Below are positions 42,142 through 47,138 of a DNA stretch of 47,138 nucleotides, piece by piece (the stretch's first letter is position 1; every line of letters begins with the position of its first letter). A program made the translations under genes and the position numbers. Under the pieces are notes generated by a model. That model was not told the DNA's origin. It did not search any database and saw nothing but the letters and a program-made list of their open reading frames with translations. The stretch comes from Betaproteobacteria bacterium. GTDB lineage: Bacteria > Pseudomonadota > Gammaproteobacteria > Burkholderiales > SHXO01. Location of the stretch: assembly GCA_009693245.1 (NCBI GenBank), contig SHXO01000012.1:1-47138 (forward strand). The letters run 5' to 3'.

Positions 42142-42862
42142 GTGCCGGGGTTTGACCAAAACCTTCGGCGCGCTGACGGCGCTGGATAACGCTCACCTGG
42201 ACGTCCAAGCCAACGAATTTCATGGCTTGATTGGCCCCAACGGCTCGGGCAAGACAACGCTGTTGAAATGCATTGCCGGTGCCGAGTTGCCCAGTTCTGG
42301 AACCGTTTCCTTGGCGGGCGCGAACATCACCAACCACACCTCGACGCAACGTGCGCGTGCCGGATTGAGCATGAAATTTCAGATCACCGCGGTGCTGCCA
42401 CAGCTTTGCGTTTACGACAACGTGTTGCTAGCACTGCAGTCGCGGGAGTCCTCCATGAACTTGATGTTGTCGCGTTCGCGCCGGAGGATGCACGGGGAGG
42501 TGATGAACACACTCGAGCGCTTTAATCTGGCGGATCGTTCCGGGGAAATGGCGGGCTTCCTATCCCATGGCGAGCAGCAATGGCTGGAAATCGCCATGGC
42601 CTTGGCGCGCGAACCCGCGCTGCTGCTGCTCGATGAGCCCACGGCTGGCATGAGCCAGCAGGAGCGCCGCGCCACGGGGGAGCTGTTGATTTCCATCAAG
42701 CGCACATGCTCCGTGCTGATCGTGGAGCACGACCTGGATTTCATCAAGGACATCTGCGATTCCCTCACGGTGCTCGACCAAGGGCAAGTGGTCGCCACCG
42801 GCCGCACGCGAGAAGTGCAGGAAGACCCGCGCGTGAAGGAGGCGTATCTAAGCCATGTCTGA
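42128..42862 (+). CDS. ABC ATPase (LivG/UrtD-like)
   Basis: 244 residues. It carries Walker A GPNGSGKTTLL (~37), a LivG-type segment THRARAGLSMKFQITAVLPQLCVYDNVLLAL, signature FLSHGEQQWLEIAMALA (~143, LSHGE as in this family), and Walker B LLLLDEPTAGMS (~163). It energises import together with the second ATPase. It overlaps both neighbours (14 nt upstream, 8 nt downstream). Confidence 0.93.
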   Translation: MSLLECRGLTKTFGALTALDNAHLDVQANEFHGLIGPNGSGKTTLLKCIAGAELPSSGTVSLAGANITNHTSTQRARAGLSMKFQITAVLPQLCVYDNVLLALQSRESSMNLMLSRSRRRMHGEVMNTLERFNLADRSGEMAGFLSHGEQQWLEIAMALAREPALLLLDEPTAGMSQQERRATGELLISIKRTCSVLIVEHDLDFIKDICDSLTVLDQGQVVATGRTREVQEDPRVKEAYLSHV

Positions 42863-43556
42863 GGTACTACTCCAGGCTAAGGGGCTGAGCACTTTCTACG
42901 GCACCAGCCAGGCCTTGTTTGACGTGTCGCTATCGGTGCCAGCGCGCGGCGGCGTGGCCATCCTGGGACGCAACGGAGCCGGGAAAACGACTTTGCTCAA
43001 ATCGCTTTCGGGCGATCTGCATCCAAGAAATGGCAGCTTGTTTTTTAATGGCATGGAGGTTGGCGAGCGCTCCACGGAACAGCGGGTGCGGCAAGGCTTG
43101 GGTCATGTACCGCAAGAGCAAGCCGTATTCGGGGGGCTCACCGTGCGCGAGAATCTCTTGGTGGGCGCCATGGCCGATCCGAGAAAAGAAGTCCGCATCG
43201 AGGAAGTGGTGCAGCTTTTTCCCCGCTTGGGTGAGCGCATGTCGCAGCAGGCCGGCACCTTGAGCGGTGGCGAGCGTAAGATGCTTGCCATCAGCCGCGC
43301 GCTGTTGGGACGCCCAAAACTGCTGATGCTCGATGAACCCACGGAAGGCGTGTGGCATGAAGTCATCGAGGAGATCGCGCAGCGGCTGGAGGCGTTGGTG
43401 AAGGACATCGCGGTGTTGATCGTCGAGCAGCACGTTCAGTTGGCGCTGCGAATTTCGCAGTACTGTTACGTCATGGATCGCGGGCGCGTGGCCTTGGAAG
43501 GGCCTTCCAGCCAAGTGCGCGACGATCCGAATCTCATGCGCCTGCTGGCGCCCTAG
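42855..43556 (+). CDS. ABC ATPase (LivF/UrtE-like)
   Basis: 233 residues. It carries Walker A GRNGAGKTTLLKS (~38), Q-loop GHVPQEQAVFGGLTV (~82), signature LSGGERKMLAISRALL (~136) and Walker B LLMLDEPTEGVW (~156). The sequence after Walker B (TEGVWHEVIEEI) matches the UrtE/LivF type, where TEG replaces TAG. It is the second ATPase of the importer, followed by the amidase after 20 bp. Confidence 0.93.
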   Translation: MSEVLLQAKGLSTFYGTSQALFDVSLSVPARGGVAILGRNGAGKTTLLKSLSGDLHPRNGSLFFNGMEVGERSTEQRVRQGLGHVPQEQAVFGGLTVRENLLVGAMADPRKEVRIEEVVQLFPRLGERMSQQAGTLSGGERKMLAISRALLGRPKLLMLDEPTEGVWHEVIEEIAQRLEALVKDIAVLIVEQHVQLALRISQYCYVMDRGRVALEGPSSQVRDDPNLMRLLAP

Positions 43557-43576
43557 TCACCTGGAAGGAGGAAACC

Positions 43577-45091
43577 ATGGCCGTACCACCCATCACCCCC
43601 GAGCAAGTTCTCGACGCGGCGGACACCGTCGGACTATCGCTGACCGCCGCCGATGTGGATTCCTACATCGGCTTGATGAAGGGCTTCATCGATGCCTACA
43701 ACGCGGTCGATGCCATGCCGGATAATTTGCCGCCCGTGAAGTACCCGCGCACGCCGGGGCGTTTCCCCACCGCGGAAGAAAATCCGCGCAACGCCTGGTA
43801 CGTGAAGACCTCCATCAAAGGCGCGGCGAGTGGCAAGCTGGCGGGAAAGAAGATCGCCGCGAAAGACAACATCATGGTGGCGGGCGTGCCCATGATGAAC
43901 GGTTGTTCGATCCTGGAGGGCTACGTGCCCGAGATCGACGCGACCGTAATCTCGCGCATTCTGGATGCGGGCGGTGAAATCGCCGGCAAGGCGCACTGCG
44001 AAAACTATTGCATCTCGGGCGGAAGCCATACGGGCGCGAAGGGGCCGGTGCACAATCCGCACAAGATGGGTTTCTCCGCTGGCGGTTCCTCATCCGGTAG
44101 CGGCGTATTGGTGTCGCTCGGTGAAGTGGACATGGCGCTGGGGGGTGACCAAGGCGGCTCCATCCGCATGCCCTCGGCTTGGTGCGGGATCGTCGGCATG
44201 AAACCCACCCACGGGCTGGTGCCGTACACGGGCATCATGCCCATTGAGATCTACGTCGATCACACGGGGCCCATGACCAAGAACGTCAAGGACAACGCGC
44301 TCATGTTGGAAGTGATCGCCGGAGCGGATGGGTATGATCCGCGCCAGTTCTCGCCGAAGACGCATGCTTACACGCAAGGATTGGATGCCGGTGCCAAGGG
44401 CATGCGCATCGGCGTCATCAAGGAAGGCTTCGGCAGGCCCGAATCCGAAGCTGCCTCGGACGATAAGGTGCGCAAGGCCATCGAGATGTTCAAGAAGCTG
44501 GGCGCAACGGTGGAGGAAGTCTCTATCCCCGAACACTTGGTGGCACCCGCCGTATGGACACCCATCGGCACGGAAGGGATCGCGCAGACCATGATGTTCG
44601 GCGACGGCTACGGGCTCAGCCGCCAGGATCTCTACGTGACCAGCATGATGGACAAATTGCACGGTTGGGAATTGCGCGCCAACGAACTCTCGGAAACCAC
44701 CAAGATCCTCACGGTACTGGGCGTTCACATCAAAAAACACTTCGGCAGCCGCTACTACGGCAAGGCAGTGAATATCTCTCGCCGCATCGCGGCGGCCTAC
44801 GACGCGGCCTTGAACAAGTACGACGTCTTGGTGCTGCCCACCATGCCCATGAAGCCCACGCCCCTTCCCCCCGCCAATGCGCCACGCGAACTCTATGTAC
44901 AGCGCGCCCTGGAAATGATCGGCAACACCGCCCCCTTCGACATCACCCACCATCCCGCCATGACGGTGCCCTGCGGCATGGTGGACGGATTGCCCATTGG
45001 ATTGATGATCGTGGGCAAGCACTTCGACGAGCCCAGCATCTACCGCGCCGGTTATGCGTTCGAGCAATCGTGGGATTGGAAACAAATGTGA
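43577..45091 (+). CDS. Amidase (amidase-signature family, acetamidase-like)
   Basis: 504 residues. The Ser-cisSer-Lys triad is readable: Lys96 (GKKIAAKDN), cis-Ser171 (SAGGSSSGSG) and nucleophile Ser195 (GGDQGGSIRMPS). The N-terminal helical region (PEQVLDAADTVGLSLTAADVDSYIGL) and KYPRTPGRFPTAEENPRNAWYVKTSIKG match the acetamidase/AmdA group often found with nitrile hydratases. It hydrolyses amides to acid plus ammonia in the cytoplasm. GGAGG precedes the ATG. It is the last gene of the importer operon, so imported amide would be its substrate. A strong stem-loop follows. Confidence 0.92.
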   Translation: MAVPPITPEQVLDAADTVGLSLTAADVDSYIGLMKGFIDAYNAVDAMPDNLPPVKYPRTPGRFPTAEENPRNAWYVKTSIKGAASGKLAGKKIAAKDNIMVAGVPMMNGCSILEGYVPEIDATVISRILDAGGEIAGKAHCENYCISGGSHTGAKGPVHNPHKMGFSAGGSSSGSGVLVSLGEVDMALGGDQGGSIRMPSAWCGIVGMKPTHGLVPYTGIMPIEIYVDHTGPMTKNVKDNALMLEVIAGADGYDPRQFSPKTHAYTQGLDAGAKGMRIGVIKEGFGRPESEAASDDKVRKAIEMFKKLGATVEEVSIPEHLVAPAVWTPIGTEGIAQTMMFGDGYGLSRQDLYVTSMMDKLHGWELRANELSETTKILTVLGVHIKKHFGSRYYGKAVNISRRIAAAYDAALNKYDVLVLPTMPMKPTPLPPANAPRELYVQRALEMIGNTAPFDITHHPAMTVPCGMVDGLPIGLMIVGKHFDEPSIYRAGYAFEQSWDWKQM

Positions 45092-45092
45092 T

Positions 45093-45130
45093 GGTGGGTG
45101 AGGCGGGAAGCGTTAGGCGGGAGGCGTAAC
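45093..45130. repeat. GAGGCGGGA-type short repeat after the amidase
   Basis: gaggcgggaagcg and gaggcgtaac-type units follow the amidase stop directly. On the other strand they read cgcctcccgcc and relate to the tandem cacgcct repeats inside uvrA. Confidence 0.45.
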
Positions 45131-45137
45131 TACCCAC

Positions 45138-45168
45138 AAGACAGGCCCCGCGATGCGGGGCCTGTCTT
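45138..45168 (+). terminator. Strong stem-loop ending the amidase operon
   Basis: Perfect 14-bp arms aagacaggccccgc (45138-45151) and gcggggcctgtctt (45155-45168) enclose a 3-base loop. The T-run is short, but the stem is very stable, and its A-start/T-end arms are typical of bidirectional terminators. Confidence 0.85.
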
Positions 45169-45199
45169 CAGAAGCGGCTCGGCGGATCGATATTGGATC

Positions 45200-46571
45200 A
45201 TGCTGAATTCCCTTCGAGCACCTCGCCGGCGCAAATCCCAAGAACATCCGGTCGCGGCTCCCCGCCGCGCATTGGACGAGGCCACGAAGAACGAGATACG
45301 CAATCAGTTCCGGGATTGCGCCCAGCGCCTGGGGGGGTGAAGTCTCGGCGCGAATTCGGGCCGCACGCCTGGGCGAAACCTACTTGGCCTTGGATGAAAC
45401 GGGCCGGCACGAATTTCTGCGCATACTGGCCTTGGAGTTCGGTCCCGACCCCAAGGAGGTGGAGATCGCGCATACGGTTTACCAATCCATGGTGGGCACC
45501 CATATGCAATGGGATGCCGAAGCAGCGCTGCGTACGGTGATGCGTTCCAAGCGCGTGCGAATCCTTACCCAATTCAACGCATTGCCCCAAGGCGTGAAAT
45601 TTCTGGTGGACATGCGGGAGGATCTGCTGCGCTACGCCGGCGACGATCCCGGTTTGGCCGCCTTGGGCCGGGAGATGGAGGCGCGCCTCTCCGCGTGGTT
45701 CGACGTGGGCTTTCTGGAACTACAGCGTATCACCTGGGATTCGCCCGCGGCTCTGCTGGAGAAATTGATTGAGTACGAAGCGGTGCATGCCATAGGCTCG
45801 TGGAACGATTTGCGCCACAGGTTGGATTCCGACCGGCGCTGCTACACGTTTTTTCATCCTCGCATGCCGCGCGAGCCGCTCATCTTCGTGGAAGTCGCGC
45901 TCACCCAAGAGTTGTCGGGCAGCGTTCAGCGCTTGCTCGACGAGCACCGCCGCGTGTCCGATGCGGACAGGGCCAGTGCCGCGATTTTCTATTCCATTTC
46001 CAACACGCAACCCGGGTTGCGCGGGGTCCACTTCGGAAATTTTCTTCTGAAGCGCGTCATCGACGATTTGCGCGGCGAGTATCCCCGCCTAAGAATTTTC
46101 TCCACTCTTTCTCCCATTCCGCAGTTGTCAAAGTGGATCGAGCAGAATCCCGCGGCACTGGACGCGGCTCTCGGCCAAAGTGCGCGGCGCAAGCTCTTCG
46201 CCGAGATGGGAGAAGCCAGCATACCGGTTACCGAGTATCTTGCCTCCGGCCGGTGGGCCGGTAACGAGACCCTCGGAAAACTACTGCGCGCGCCCCTTAC
46301 GCGACTGGCCGCGCGCTATCTCCTGCAAGCCAAGGAGGAGGGCCGCCCTTTCGATCCAGTCGCGCGCTTTCATCTCGGTAACGGCGCCAGGGTGGAGCGC
46401 CTCAATTGGCTGGGCGACGTATCGTCACGGGGCATGCGCCAGTCCTACGGATTCATGGTGAACTATCTCTACGAACGCGAGGACATCGAACGCAACGTGG
46501 AGGTGTTCGCCAGCGCGGGCGTGGTGAACGCATCGGGACAAGTGAGAAAACTGCTCGATGGAGCAAAATAG
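45200..46571 (+). pseudogene. Malonyl-CoA decarboxylase, frameshifted at a G7 tract
   Basis: From ATG 45200 the frame reads MLNSLRAPRRRKSQ... to RDCAQRLGG, then hits TGA at 45338. A run of seven G (45331-45337) is one base too long. With six, the frame continues EVSARIRAARLGETYLALDETGRHEFLRILALEFGPD into the 395-residue remainder. That remainder is a full MCD: FDVGFLELQRITWDSPAALLEKLIEYEAVH, FHPRMPREPLIFVEVALT, IFYSISNTQPGLRGVHFGNFLLKRV (~catalytic Ser/His region), RFHLGNGARVERLNWLGD. The enzyme decarboxylates malonyl-CoA to acetyl-CoA. Translation from an internal start could still give a protein lacking ~60 residues. The single-base homopolymer change may be real, phase-variable or an error. 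Confidence 0.85.
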
Positions 46572-46594
46572 CCGCTTTCACCCCCACGACAAAA

Positions 46595-46831
46595 ATGCCC
46601 AATCACCGGGCGGCAATCGCTCATTTACATCGTGGAGACTGGCAAGCCGCTCACGAGATCGTCCAGAACCTCGATGATCCCCTGGCCTACTGGCTCCACG
46701 CGCTGGCACACCGGCTTGAAGGCGATCTGGACAATGCGCGCTATTGGTACCGGCGCGCCGAAAGGACCTTCGATCCGGGCCTTTCCGTTGCGGATGAATT
46801 AGGGCTGGTCATGGCTCAGGTCAAGCCATAA
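46595..46831 (+). CDS. Small TPR-like protein
   Basis: 78 residues. The repeats of small/large residues (AIAHLHRGDWQAAHEIVQNLDD and YWLHALAHRLEGDLDNARYWYRRAE) are TPR/Sel1-like helix pairs, with an extra segment to the end. It may act in protein contacts. The ATG at 46595 follows the MCD stop by 23 bp with no clear Shine-Dalgarno. Longer in-frame forms upstream lie inside MCD and were rejected. Confidence 0.7.
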   Translation: MPNHRAAIAHLHRGDWQAAHEIVQNLDDPLAYWLHALAHRLEGDLDNARYWYRRAERTFDPGLSVADELGLVMAQVKP

Positions 46832-46843
46832 GCTTTCCCATAA

Positions 46844-47138
46844 GGGAACCTCTAAAAATCACTCCGCACGGGGAAGGGAATATCCGGAGCGTCTGAATAA
46901 GTTGCATTCGAGATGGGGTCGCACGCAATCGTGCGGCTTCACCGGCTTGCGAGGCGGTTGTGCGGCCTTTTCATCCCCGTTTCTCTCCTCTTACCCAACC
47001 GCACACGGATTGACCCCTTGCGGGGCTAATGCGCTTTTTGCGGCACGCTTGATCAACTGCATCAGGCGCACCATGTTGTAGACCAGGTTCATCATCGCGA
47101 TCTTGGCCCGTGCACGGGCCATTCCGATGGTGCGCACG
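46844..47138 (-). mobile_element. IS5-family insertion sequence, right-hand part
   Basis: The element contains the transposase end (46991-47138) and a ~150-bp non-coding end running to about gggaacctctaaaaatc at 46844, likely the terminal repeat. The other end is outside the window, so the exact border and target duplication cannot be verified. It inserted just after the TPR-like gene. Confidence 0.65.
46991..47138 (-). CDS. IS5-family transposase (5' partial)
   Basis: The minus-strand frame is open to the window edge and reads VRTIGMARARAKIAMMNLVYNMVRLMQLIKRAA, ending NPCAVG with a TAA at 46991-46993. This is the C-terminal helix region of IS5-type DDE transposases (usual pattern G-x-A-R-A-x3-I-x-M-M-N-L-x-Y-N-M-x-R). 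The catalytic residues lie outside the window. Confidence 0.85.
   Translation of the reverse strand, partial: VRTIGMARARAKIAMMNLVYNMVRLMQLIKRAAKSALAPQGVNPCAVG

Overview
The window reads as a chromosomal segment of a betaproteobacterium (Burkholderiales/Nitrosomonadales-like). It has high G+C, a cold-shock gene beside a stand-alone IF-1, a tandem (double-length) UvrA, heme A synthase, and two PEP-CTERM proteins with sigma-54-type promoters. This placement is inferred from gene content; no rRNA or tRNA gene was seen.

Layout. 1-2927 is the second half of a tandem UvrA whose frame is interrupted twice by short repeat DNA without losing the frame. 3.0-3.8 kb holds a broken HigA-type antitoxin and a dispersed palindromic repeat. 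3.76-6.02 kb (minus strand) is a compact five-gene cluster: two exported proteins, DUF1330, hemerythrin and an FlK-type thioesterase. 6.1-11.4 kb carries a PfkB sugar kinase, a beta-barrel gene with two in-frame ambers, an exported protein, GlpQ, a lysine-rich protein, an alpha/beta-hydrolase remnant, cold-shock protein and IF-1. 11.4-16.8 kb is an ABC ATPase / FtsX / AttH(CrtC-like) export unit, split by an opposite-strand PEP-CTERM gene. 16.9-18.5 kb encodes a nine-repeat MORN protein with a caspase-like C13 domain.

18.5-32.2 kb (minus strand) holds an HAE1-type RND pump with adaptor, thioredoxin genes (one with an amber), a second PEP-CTERM gene, and a CzcA/CusA-like RND system. The RND, adaptor and outer-membrane genes of that system overlap in series with heme A synthase, but repeat DNA separates adaptor from pump. 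32.2-33.7 kb has two divergent PIN toxin-antitoxin pairs. 33.8-35.06 kb is a gene graveyard (cyclase, ABC binding protein and DUF4143 remnants). 35.1-38.6 kb carries a di-heme oxidoreductase, a PAS/MBL pair and an unknown protein. 38.77-45.09 kb is a urea/amide-type ABC importer with an amidase. Then come a frameshifted malonyl-CoA decarboxylase, a small TPR-like protein and the end of an IS5-family element.

The strongest new signal is regulatory. Both PEP-CTERM genes, 11 kb apart and on opposite strands, have a -24/-12 sigma-54 promoter preceded by the 17-bp element TGTCGG-N5-TTTACA. The element occurs four times in the window, always at these two loci. The proximal copies lie 65 and 55 bp from the -24 GG, one helical turn apart. 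This looks like the operator of a sigma-54 activator (PrsR-like) controlling PEP-CTERM secretion. A fourth copy just after the first PEP-CTERM gene makes that gene look like a cassette inserted into the ABC/FtsX/AttH operon.
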